A stretch of 64,000 nt of DNA, taken from Gonocerus acuteangulatus (lineage: Eukaryota; Arthropoda; Insecta; Hemiptera; Coreidae). The translations under genes and the position numbers were made by a program. The stretch lies in assembly GCA_946811695.1 (NCBI GenBank), contig OX328126.1, positions 1,468,009 through 1,532,008 of the forward strand, written 5' to 3'. The notes under the pieces were generated by a model. It saw only the letters and a list, made by a program, of their open reading frames with translations. It searched no databases and had not been told where the DNA came from. Within the stretch, counting starts at the first letter, position 1, and the number at the start of each line of letters is the position of its first letter. Positions 20,601 through 33,599 of the stretch are shown here, piece by piece.

Positions 20601-22301
20601 TTGTAGACAATTATTATTCAATTAGACGTTGCTTCAAATGTAACAAGTTTCATCATAAGCAGAGTGTCGGAGTGAAACAGTGTGCCCATTGTGTAGTGAA
20701 TGGAATGAACAGGAAAACACTCTTAAATAATAGGATAAAGCTGGGCTATAAAATAGTGGCTATGGACAATTATTATTCAATTAGACGTTGCATCAAATGT
20801 AACAAGTTTCATCATAAGCAATCAGAGTGTCGGAGTGAAACAGTGTGTCCATTGTGTAGTGAATGGAATGAACAGAAGAACACTCTTAAATAATAGGATA
20901 AAGCTGGGCTATAAAATAGTGGCTATAGACAATTATTATTCAATTAGACGTTGCTTCAAATGTAACAAGTTTCATCATAAGCAGTCAGAGTGTCGGAGTG
21001 AAACAGTGTGCCCATTGTGTAGTGAATGGAATGAACAGGAAAACACTCTTAAATAATAGGATAAAGCTGGGCTATAAAATAGTGGCTATAGACAATTATT
21101 ATTCAATTAGACGTTGCTTCAAATGTAACAAGTTTCATCATAAGCAGTCAGAGTGTCGGAGTGAAACAGTGTGCCCATTGTGTAGTGAATGGAATGAAGA
21201 GGAAAACACTCTTAAATAATAGGATAAAGCTGGGCTATAAAATAGTGGCTATAGACAATTATTATTCAATTAGACGTTGCTTCAAATGTAACAAGTTTCA
21301 TCATAAGCAATCAGAGTGTCGGAGTGAAACAGTGTGTCCATTGTGTAGTGAATGGAATGAACAGGAAAACACTCTTAAATAATAGGATAAAGCTGGGCTA
21401 TAAAATAGTGGCTATAGACAATTATTATTCAATTAGACGTTGCTTCAAATGTAACAAGTTTCATCATAAGCAATCAGAGTGTCGGAGTGAAACAGTGTGC
21501 CCATTGTGTAGTGAATGGAATGAACAGGAAAACACTCTTAAATAATAGGATAAAGCTGGGCTATAAAATAGTGGCTATAGACAATTATTATTCAATTAGA
21601 CGTTGCTTCAAATGTAACAAGTTTCATCATAAGCAATCAGAGTGTCGGAGTGAAACAGTGTGTCCATTGTGTAGTGAATGGAATGAACAGGAAAACACTC
21701 TTAAATAATAGGATAAAGCTGGGCTATAAAATCGTGGCTATAGACAATTATTATTCAATTAGACGTTGCTTCAAATGTAACAAGTTTCATCATAAGCAAT
21801 CAGAGTGTCGGAGTGAAACAGTGTGCCCATTGTGTAGTGAATGGAATGAACAGGAAAACACTCTTAAATAATAGGATAAAGCTGGGCTATAAAATAGTGG
21901 CTATAGACAATTATTATTCAATTAGACGTTGCTTCAAATGTAACAAGTTTCATCATAAGCAATCAGAGTGTCGGAGTGAAACAGTGTGTCCATTGTGTAG
22001 TGAATGGAATGAACAGGAAAACACTCTTAAATAATAGGATAAAGCTGGGCTATAAAATAGTGGCTATAGACAATTATTATTCAATTAGACGTTGCCTCAA
22101 ATGTAACAAGTTTCATCATAAGCAATCAGAGTGTCGGAGTGAAACAGTGTGTCCATTGTGTAGTGAATGGAATGAACAGGAAAACACTCTTAAATAATAG
22201 GATAAAGCTGGGCTATAAAATAGTGACTATAGACAATTATTATTCAATTAGACGTTGCTTCAAATGTAACAAGTTTCATCATAAGCAATCAGAGTGTCGG
22301 A

Positions 22302-25300
22302 GTGAAACAGTGTGCCCATTGTGTAGTGAATGGAATGAACAGGAAAACACTCTTAAATAATAGGATAAAGCTGGGCTATAAAATAGTGGCTATAGACAAT
22401 TATTATTCAATTAGACGTTGCTTCAAATGTAACAAGTTTCATCATAAGCAATCAGAGTGTCGGAGTGAAACAGTGTGCCCATTGTGTAGTGAATGGAATG
22501 AACAGGAAAACACTCTAAATAATAGGATAAAGCTGGGCTATAAAATAGTGGCTATAGACAATTATTATTCAATTAGACGTTGCTTCAAATGTAACAAGTT
22601 TCATCATAAGCAATCAGAGTGTCGGAGTGAAACAGTGTGTCCATTGTGTAGTGAATGGAATGAACAGGAAAACACTCTTAAATAATAGGATAAAGCTGGG
22701 CTATAAAATAGTGGCTATAGACAATTATTATTCAATTAGACGTTGCTTCATATGTAACAAGTTTCATCATAAGCAATCAGAGTGTCGGAGTGAAACAGTG
22801 TGTCCATTGTGTAGTGAATGGAATGAAACGGAAAACACTCTTAAATAATAGGATAAAGCTGGGCTATAAAATAGTGGCTATAGACAATTATTATTCAATT
22901 AGACGTTGCTTCAAATGTAACAAGTTTCATCATAAGCAATCAGAGTGTCGGAGTGAAACAGTGTGTCCATTGTGTAGTGAATGGAATGAACAGGAAAACA
23001 CTCTTAAATAATAGGATAAAGCTGGGCTATAAAATAGTGACTATAGACAATTATTATTCAATTAGACGTTGCTTCAAATGTAACAAGTTTCATCATAAGC
23101 AATCAGAGTGTCGGAGTGAAACAGTGTGCCCATTGTGTAGTGAATGGAATGAACAGGAAAACACTCTTAAATAATAGGATAAAGCTGGGCTATAAAATAG
23201 TGATTGTAGACAATTATTATTCAATTAGACGTTGCTTCAAATGTAACAAGTTTCATCATAAGCAGAGTGTCGGAGTGAAACAGTGTGCCCATTGTGTAGT
23301 GAATGGAATGAACAGGAAAACACTCTTAAATAATAGGATAAAGCTGGGCTATAAAATAGTGGCTATAGACAATTATTATTCAATTAGACGTTGCTTCAAA
23401 TGTAACAAGTTTCATCATAAGCAATCAGAGTGTCGGAGTGAAACAGTGTGTCCATTGTGTAGTGAATGGAATGAACAGGAAAACACTCTTAAATAATAGG
23501 ATAAAGCTGGGCTATAAAATAGTGACTGTAGACAATTATTATTCAATTAGACGTTGCTTCAAATGTAACAAGTTTCATCATAAGCAATCAGAGTGTCGGA
23601 GTGAAAGAGTGTGTCCATTGTGTAGTGAATGGAATGAACAGGAAAACACTCTTAAATAATAGGATAAAGCTGGGCTATAAAATAGTGGCTATAGACAATT
23701 ATTATTCAATTAGACGTTGCTTCAAATGTAACAAGTTTCATCATAAGCAATCAGAGTGTCGGAGTGAAACAGTGTGTCCATTGTGTAGTGAATGGAATGA
23801 ACAGGAAAACACTCTTAAATAATAGGATAAAGCTGGGCTATAAAATAGTGGCTATAGACAATTATTATTCAATTAGACGTTGCTTCAAATGTAACAAGTT
23901 TCATCATAAGCAATCAGAGTGTCGGAGTGAAACAGTGTGTCCATTGTGTAGTGAATGGAATGAACAGGAAAACACTCTTAAATAATAGGATAAAGCTGGG
24001 CTATAAAATAGTGGCTATAGACAATTATTATTCAATTAGACGTTGCTTCAAATGTAACAAGTTTCATCATAAGCAATCAGAGTGTCGGAGTGAAACAGTG
24101 TGCCCATTGTGTAGTGAATGGAATGAACAGGAAAACACTCTTAAATAATAGGATAAAGCTGGGCTATAAAATAGTGGCTATAGACAATTATTATTCAATT
24201 AGACGTTGCTTCAAATGTAACAAGTTTCATCATAAGCAATCAGAGTGTCGGAGTGAAACAGTGTGTCCATTGTGTAGTGAATGGAATGAACAGGAAAACA
24301 CTCAACAATAATAGGATAAAGCTGGGCTATAAAATAGTGGCTATAGACAATTATTATTCAATTAGACGTTGCTTCAAATGTAACAAGTTTCATCATAAGC
24401 AATCAGAGTTTCGGAGTGAAACAGTGTGGCTATTGTGTAGTGAATGGAATGAACAGGAAAACACTCTTAAATAATAGGATAAAGCTGGGCTATAAAATAG
24501 TGGCTATAGACAATTATTATTCAATTAGACGTTGCTTCAAATGTAACAAGTTTCATCATAAGCAATCAGAGTGTCGGAGTGAAACAGTGTGTCCATTGTG
24601 TAGTGAATGGAATGAACAGGAAAACACTCTTAAATAATAGGATAAAGCTGGGCTATAAAATAGTGGCTATAGACAATTATTATTCAATTAGACGTTGCTT
24701 CAAATGTAACAAGTTTCATCATAAGCAATCAGAGTGTCGGAGTGAAACAGTGTGTCCATTGTGTAGTGAATGGAATGAACAGGAAAACACTTTTAAATAA
24801 TAGGATAAAGCTGGGCTATAAAATAGTGGCTATAGACAATTATTATTCAATTAGACGTTGCTTCAAATGTAACAAGTTTCATCATAAGCAATCAGAGTGT
24901 CGGAGTGAAACAGTGTGTCCATTGTGTAGTGAATGGAATGAACAGGAAAACACTCTTAAATAATAGGATAAAGCTGGGCTATAAAATAGTGGCTATAGAC
25001 AATTATTATTCAATTAGACGTTGCTTCAAATGTAACAAGTTTCATCATAAGCAGTCAGAGTGTCGGAGTGAAACAGTGTGTCCATTGTGTAGTGAATGGA
25101 ATGAACAGGAAAACACTCTTAAATAATAGGATAAAGCTGGGCTATAAAATAGTGGCTATAGACAATTATTATTCAATTAGACGTTGCTTCAAATGTAACA
25201 AGTTTCATCATAAGCAATCAGAGTGTCGGAGTGAAACAGTGTGTCCATTGTGTAGTGAATGGAATGAACAGGAAAACACTCTTAAATAATAGAATAAAGC

Positions 25301-26045
25301 TGGGCTATAAAATAGTGACTATAGACAATTATTATTCAATTAGACGTTGCTTCAAATGTAACAAGTTTCATCATAAGCAATCAGAGTGTCGGAGTGAAAC
25401 AGTGTGTCCATTGTGTAGTGAATGGAATGAACAGGAAAACACTCTTAAATAATAGGATAAAGCTGGGCTATAAAATAGTGACTGTAGACAATTATTATTC
25501 AATTAGACGTTGCTTCAAATGTAACAAGTTTCATCATAAGCAATCAGAGTGTCGGAGTGAAACAGTGTGTCCATTGTGTAGTGAATGGAATGAACAGGAA
25601 AACACTCTTAAATAATAGGATAAAGCTGGGCTATAAAATAGTGGCTATAGACAATTATTATTCAATTAGACGTTGCTTCAAATGTAACAAGTTTCATCAT
25701 AAGCAATCAGAGTGTCGGAGTGAAACAGTGTGTCCATTGTGTAGTGAATGGAATGAACAGGAAAACACTCTTAAATAATAGGATAAAGCTGGGCTATAAA
25801 ATAGTGGCTATAGACAATTATTATTCAATTAGACGTTGCTTCAAATGTAACAAGTTTCATCATAAGCAATCAAAGTGTCGGAGTGAAACAGTGTGTCCAT
25901 TGTGTAGTGAATGGAATGAACAGGAAAACACTCTTAAATAATAGGATAAAGCTGGGCTATAAAATAGTGGCTATAGACAATTATTATTCAATTAGACGTT
26001 GCTTCAAATGTAACAAGTTTCATCATAAGCAATCAGAGTGTCGGA
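22302..26045. repeat. 23-unit (3744-bp) higher-order repeat, copy 1
   Basis: Within this block a 162-bp unit, a tcatatgtaac unit with gaaacgg, a 159-bp unit, a gaaagagtg unit, an actcaacaa unit and a gagtttcgg/tggctattg unit occur in fixed order. The same series returns 3744 bp later (23x163 minus 5 for the short units). A shorter relative of the first part is seen at 19862-20892. Confidence 0.85.
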
Positions 26046-29000
26046 GTGAAACAGTGTGCCCATTGTGTAGTGAATGGAATGAACAGGAAAACACTCTTAA
26101 ATAATAGGATAAAGCTGGGCTATAAAATAGTGGCTATAGACAATTATTATTCAATTAGACGTTGCTTCAAATGTAACAAGTTTCATCATAAGCAATCAGA
26201 GTGTCGGAGTGAAACAGTGTGCCCATTGTGTAGTGAATGGAATGAACAGGAAAACACTCTAAATAATAGGATAAAGCTGGGCTATAAAATAGTGGCTATA
26301 GACAATTATTATTCAATTAGACGTTGCTTCAAATGTAACAAGTTTCATCATAAGCAATCAGAGTGTCGGAGTGAAACAGTGTGTCCATTGTGTAGTGAAT
26401 GGAATGAACAGGAAAACACTCTTAAATAATAGGATAAAGCTGGGCTATAAAATAGTGGCTATAGACAATTATTATTCAATTAGACGTTGCTTCATATGTA
26501 ACAAGTTTCATCATAAGCAATCAGAGTGTCGGAGTGAAACAGTGTGTCCATTGTGTAGTGAATGGAATGAAACGGAAAACACTCTTAAATAATAGGATAA
26601 AGCTGGGCTATAAAATAGTGGCTATAGACAATTATTATTCAATTAGACGTTGCTTCAAATGTAACAAGTTTCATCATAAGCAATCAGAGTGTCGGAGTGA
26701 AACAGTGTGTCCATTGTGTAGTGAATGGAATGAACAGGAAAACACTCTTAAATAATAGGATAAAGCTGGGCTATAAAATAGTGACTATAGACAATTATTA
26801 TTCAATTAGACGTTGCTTCAAATGTAACAAGTTTCATCATAAGCAATCAGAGTGTCGGAGTGAAACAGTGTGCCCATTGTGTAGTGAATGGAATGAACAG
26901 GAAAACACTCTTAAATAATAGGATAAAGCTGGGCTATAAAATAGTGATTGTAGACAATTATTATTCAATTAGACGTTGCTTCAAATGTAACAAGTTTCAT
27001 CATAAGCAGAGTGTCGGAGTGAAACAGTGTGCCCATTGTGTAGTGAATGGAATGAACAGGAAAACACTCTTAAATAATAGGATAAAGCTGGGCTATAAAA
27101 TAGTGGCTATAGACAATTATTATTCAATTAGACGTTGCTTCAAATGTAACAAGTTTCATCATAAGCAATCAGAGTGTCGGAGTGAAACAGTGTGTCCATT
27201 GTGTAGTGAATGGAATGAACAGGAAAACACTCTTAAATAATAGGATAAAGCTGGGCTATAAAATAGTGACTGTAGACAATTATTATTCAATTAGACGTTG
27301 CTTCAAATGTAACAAGTTTCATCATAAGCAATCAGAGTGTCGGAGTGAAAGAGTGTGTCCATTGTGTAGTGAATGGAATGAACAGGAAAACACTCTTAAA
27401 TAATAGGATAAAGCTGGGCTATAAAATAGTGGCTATAGACAATTATTATTCAATTAGACGTTGCTTCAAATGTAACAAGTTTCATCATAAGCAATCAGAG
27501 TGTCGGAGTGAAACAGTGTGTCCATTGTGTAGTGAATGGAATGAACAGGAAAACACTCTTAAATAATAGGATAAAGCTGGGCTATAAAATAGTGGCTATA
27601 GACAATTATTATTCAATTAGACGTTGCTTCAAATGTAACAAGTTTCATCATAAGCAATCAGAGTGTCGGAGTGAAACAGTGTGTCCATTGTGTAGTGAAT
27701 GGAATGAACAGGAAAACACTCTTAAATAATAGGATAAAGCTGGGCTATAAAATAGTGGCTATAGACAATTATTATTCAATTAGACGTTGCTTCAAATGTA
27801 ACAAGTTTCATCATAAGCAATCAGAGTGTTGGAGTGAAACAGTGTGCCCATTGTGTAGTGAATGGAATGAACAGGAAAACACTCTTAAATAATAGGATAA
27901 AGCTGGGCTATAAAATAGTGGCTATAGACAATTATTATTCAATTAGACGTTGCTTCAAATGTAACAAGTTTCATCATAAGCAATCAGAGTGTCGGAGTGA
28001 AACAGTGTGTCCATTGTGTAGTGAATGGAATGAACAGGAAAACACTCAACAATAATAGGATAAAGCTGGGCTATAAAATAGTGGCTATAGACAATTATTA
28101 TTCAATTAGACGTTGCTTCAAATGTAACAAGTTTCATCATAAGCAATCAGAGTTTCGGAGTGAAACAGTGTGGCTATTGTGTAGTGAATGGAATGAACAG
28201 GAAAACACTCTTAAATAATAGGATAAAGCTGGGCTATAAAATAGTGGCTATAGACAATTATTATTCAATTAGACGTTGCTTCAAATGTAACAAGTTTCAT
28301 CATAAGCAATCAGAGTGTCGGAGTGAAACAGTGTGTCCATTGTGTAGTGAATGGAATGAACAGGAAAACACTCTTAAATAATAGGATAAAGCTGGGCTAT
28401 AAAATAGTGGCTATAGACAATTATTATTCAATTAGACGTTGCTTCAAATGTAACAAGTTTCATCATAAGCAATCAGAGTGTCGGAGTGAAACAGTGTGTC
28501 CATTGTGTAGTGAATGGAATGAACAGGAAAACACTTTTAAATAATAGGATAAAGCTGGGCTATAAAATAGTGGCTATAGACAATTATTATTCAATTAGAC
28601 GTTGCTTCAAATGTAACAAGTTTCATCATAAGCAATCAGAGTGTCGGAGTGAAAACAGTGTGTCCATTGTGTAGTGAATGGAATGAACAGGAAAACACTC
28701 TTAAATAATAGGATAAAGCTGGGCTATAAAATAGTGGCTATAGACAATTATTATTCAATTAGACGTTGCTTCAAATGTAACAAGTTTCATCATAAGCAAT
28801 CAGAGTGTCGGAGTGAAACAGTGTGTCCATTGTGTAGTGAATGGAATGAACAGGAAAACACTCTTAAATAATAGAATAAAGCTGGGCTATAAAATAGTGA
28901 CTATAGACAATTATTATTCAATTAGACGTTGCTTCAAATGTAACAAGTTTCATCATAAGCAATCAGAGTGTCGGAGTGAAACAGTGTGTCCATTGTGTAG

Positions 29001-29627
29001 TGAATGGAATGAACAGGAAAACACTCTTAAATAATAGGATAAAGCTGGGCTATAAAATAGTGACTGTAGACAATTATTATTCAATTAGACGTTGCTTCAA
29101 ATGTAACAAGTTTCATCATAAGCAATCAGAGTGTCGGAGTGAAACAGTGTGTCCATTGTGTAGTGAATGGAATGAACAGGAAAACACTCTTAAATAATAG
29201 GATAAAGCTGGGCTATAAAATAGTGGCTATAGACAATTATTATTCAATTAGACGTTGCTTCAAATGTAACAAGTTTCATCATAAGCAATCAGAGTGTCGG
29301 AGTGAAACAGTGTGTCCATTGTGTAGTGAATGGAATGAACAGGAAAACACTCTTAAATAATAGGATAAAGCTGGGCTATAAAATAGTGGCTATAGACAAT
29401 TATTATTCAATTAGACGTTGCTTCAAATGTAACAAGTTTCATCATAAGCAATCAAAGTGTCGGAGTGAAACAGTGTGTCCATTGTGTAGTGAATGGAATG
29501 AACAGGAAAACACTCTTAAATAATAGGATAAAGCTGGGCTATAAAATAGTGGCTATAGACAATTATTATTCAATTAGACGTTGCTTCAAATGTAACAAGT
29601 TTCATCATAAGCAATCAGAGTGTCGGA
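26046..29627. repeat. 23-unit higher-order repeat, copy 2 (one unit shorter)
   Basis: It repeats the marker series of 22302-26045. After the unit with an extra A (gaaaacag, about 28653) the offset falls from 3744 to 3582 bp, so one unit has been lost, as expected from unequal exchange. The match ends near 29627. Confidence 0.82.
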
Positions 29628-32600
29628 GTGAAACAGTGTGTCCATTGTGTAGTGAAAGGAATGAACAGGAAAACACTCTTAAATAATAGGATAAAGCTGG
29701 GCTATAAAATAGTGGCTATAGACAATTATTATTCAATTAGACGTTGCTTCAAATGTAACAAGTTTCATCATAAGCAATCAGAGTGTCGGAGTGAAACAGT
29801 GTGTCCATTGTGTAGTGAATGGAATGAACAGGAAAACACTCTTAAATAATAGGATAAAGCTGGGCTATAAAATAGTGGCTATAGACAATTATTATTCAAT
29901 TAGACGTTGCTTCAAATGTAACAAGTTTCATCATAAGCAATCAGAGTGTCGGAGTGAAACAGTGTGCCCATTGTGTAGTGAATGGAATGAACAGGAAAAC
30001 ACTCTTAAATAATAGGATAAAGCTGGGCTATAAAATAGTGGCTATAGACAATTATTATTCAATTAGACGTTGCTTCAAATGTAACAAGTTTCATCATAAG
30101 CAATCAGAGTGTCGGAGTGAAACAGTGTGTCCATTGTGTAGTGAATGGAATGAACAGGAAAACACTCTTAAATAATAGGATAAAGCTGGGCTATAAAATA
30201 GTGGCTATAGACAATTATTATTCAATTAGACGTTGCTTCAAATGTAACAAGTTTCATCATAAGCAATCAGAGTTTCGGAGTGAAACAGTGTGGCCATTGT
30301 GTAGTGAATGGAATGAACAGGAAAACACTCTTAAATAATAGGATAAAGCTGGGCTATAAAATAGTGGCTATAGACAATTATTATTCAATTAGACGTTGCT
30401 TCAAATGTAACAAGTTTCATCATAAGCAATCAGAGTGTCGGAGTGAAACAGTGTGTCCATTGTGTAGTGAATGGAATGAACAGGAAAACACTCTTAAATA
30501 ATAGGATAAAGCTGGGCTATAAAATAGTGGCTATAGACAATTATTATTCAATTAGACGTTGCTTCAAATGTAACAAGTTTCATCATAAGCAATCAGAGTG
30601 TCGGAGTGAAACAGTGTGTCCATTGTGTAGTGAATGGAATGAACAGGAAAACACTCTTAAATAATAGCATAAAGCTGGGCTATAAAATAGTGGCTATAGA
30701 CAATTATTATTCAATTAGACGTTGCTTCAAATGTAACAAGTTTCATCATAAGCAATCAGAGTGTCGGAGTGAAACAGTGTGTCCATTGTGTAGTGAATGG
30801 AATGAACAGGAAAACACTCTTAAATAATAGGATAAAGCTGGGCTATAAAATAGTGGCTATAGACAATTATTATTCAATTAGACGTTGCTTCAAATGTAAC
30901 AAGTTTCATCATAAGCAATCAGAGTGTCGGAGTGAAACAGTGTGTCCATTGTGTAGTGAATGGAATGAACAGGAAAACACTCTTAAATAATAGAATAAAG
31001 CTGGGCTATAAAATAGTGACTATAGACAATTATTATTCAATTAGACGTTGCTTCAAATGTAACAAGTTTCATCATAAGCAATCAGAGTGTCGGAGTGAAA
31101 CAGTGTGCCCATTGTGTAGTAAATGGAATGAACAGGAAAACACTCTTAAATAATAGGATAAAGCTGGGCTATAAAATAGTGGCTATAGACAATTATTATT
31201 CAATTAGACGTTGCTTCAAATGTATCAAGTTTCATCATAAGCAATCAGAGTGTCGGAGAGAAACAGTGTGCCCATTGTGTAGTGAATGGAATGAACAGGA
31301 AAACACTCTTAAATAATAGGATAAAGCTGGGCTATAAAATAGTGGCTATAGACAATTATTATTCAATTAGACGTTGCTTCAAATGTAACAAGTTTCATCA
31401 TAAGCAGTCAGAGTGTCGGAGTGAAACAGTGTGCCCATTGTGTAGTGAATGGAATGAACAGGAAAACACTCTTAAATAATAGGATAAAGCTGGGCTATAA
31501 AATAGTGGCTATAGACAATTATTATTGAATTAGACGTTGCTTCAAATGTAACAAGTTTCATCATAAGCAATCAGAGTGTCGGAGTGAAACAGTGTGTCCA
31601 TTGTGTAGTGAATGGAATGAACAGGAAAACACTCTTAAATAATAGGATAAAGCTGGGCTATAAAATAGTGGCTATAGACAATTATTATTCAATTAGACGT
31701 TGCTTCAAATGTAACAAGTTTCATCATAAGCAATCAGAGTGTCGGAGTGAAACAGTGTGTCCATTGTGTAGTGAATGGAATGAACAGGAAAACACTCTTA
31801 AATAATAGGATAAAGCTGGGCTATAAAATAGTGGCTATAGACAATTATTATTCAATTAGACGTTGCTTCAAATGTAACAAGTTTCATCATAAGCAGTCAG
31901 AGTGTCGGAGTGAAACAGTGTGCCCATTGTGTAGTGAATGGAATGAACAGGAAAACACTCTTAAATAATAGGATAAAGCTGGGCTATAAAATAGTGGCTA
32001 TAGACAATTATTATTCAATTAGACGTTGCTTCAAATGTAACAAGTTTCATCATAAGCAATCAGAGTGTCGGAGTGAAACAGTGTGTCCATTGTGTAGTGA
32101 ATGGAATGAACAGGAAAACACTCTTAAATAATAGGATAAAGCTGGGCTATAAAATAGTGGCTATAGACAATTATTATTCAATTAGACGTTGCTTCAAATG
32201 TAACAAGTTTCATCATAAGCAGTCAGAGTGTCGGAGTGAAACAGTGTGTCCATTGTGTAGTGAATGGAATGAACAGGAAAACACTCTTAAATAATAGGAT
32301 AAAGCTGGGCTATAAAATAGTGGCTATAGACAATTATTATTCAATTAGACGTTGCTTCAAATGTAACAAGTTTCATCATAAGCAATCAGAGTGTCGGAGT
32401 GAAACAGTGTGCCCATTGTGTAGTGAATGGAATGAACAGGAAAACACTCTTAAATAATAGGATAAAGCTGGGCTATAAAATAGTGGCTATAGACAATTAT
32501 TATTCAATTAGACGTTGCTTCAAAAGTAACAAGTTTCATCATAAGCAATCAGAGTGTCGGAGTGAAACAGTGTGCCCATTGTGTAGTGAATGGAATGAAC

Positions 32601-33599
32601 AGGAAAAAACTCTTAAATAATAGGATAAAGCTGGGCTATAAAATAGTGACTGTAGACAATTATTATTCAATTAGACGTTGTTTCAAATGTAACAAGTTTC
32701 ATCATAAGCAATCAGAGTGTCGGAGTGAAACAGTGTGCCCATTGTGTAGTGAATGGAATGAACAGGAAAACACTCTTAAATAATAGGATAAAGCTGGGCT
32801 ATAAAATAGTGGCTATAGACAATTATTATTCAATTAGACGTTTCTTCAAATGTAACAAGTTTCATCATAAGCAATGAGAGTGTCGGAGTGAAACAGTGTG
32901 TCCATTGTGTAGTGAATGGAATGAACAGGAAAACACTCTTAAATAATAGCATAAAGCTGGGCTATAAAATAGTGGCTATAGACAATTATTATTCAATTAG
33001 ACGTTGCTTTAAATGTAACAAGTTTCATCATAAGCAATCAGAGTGTCGGAGTGAAACAGTGTGTCCATTGTGTAGTGAATGGAATGAACAGGAAAACACT
33101 CTTAAATAATAGGATAAAGCTGGGCTATAAAATAGTGGCTATAGACAATTATTATTCAATTAGACGTTGCTTTAAATGTAACAAGTTTCATCATAAGCAA
33201 TCAGAGTGTCGGAGTGAAACAGTGTGTCCATTGTGTAGTGAATGGAATGAAGAGGAAAACACTCTTAAATAATAGGATAAAGCTGGGCTATAAAATAGTG
33301 GCTATAGACAATTATTATTCAATTAGACGTTGCTTCAAATGTAACAAGTTTCATCATAAGCAATCAGAGTGTCGGAGTGAAACAGAGTGTCCATTGTGTA
33401 GTGAATGGAATGAAGAGGAAAACACTCTTAAATAATAGGATAAAGCTGGGCTATAAAATAGTGACTATAGACAATTATTATTCAATTAGACGTTGCTTCA
33501 AATGTAACAAGTTTCATCATAAGCAATCAGAGTGTCGGAGTGAAACAGAGTGTCCATTGTGTAGTGAATGGAATGAAGAGGAAAACACTCTTAAATAAT

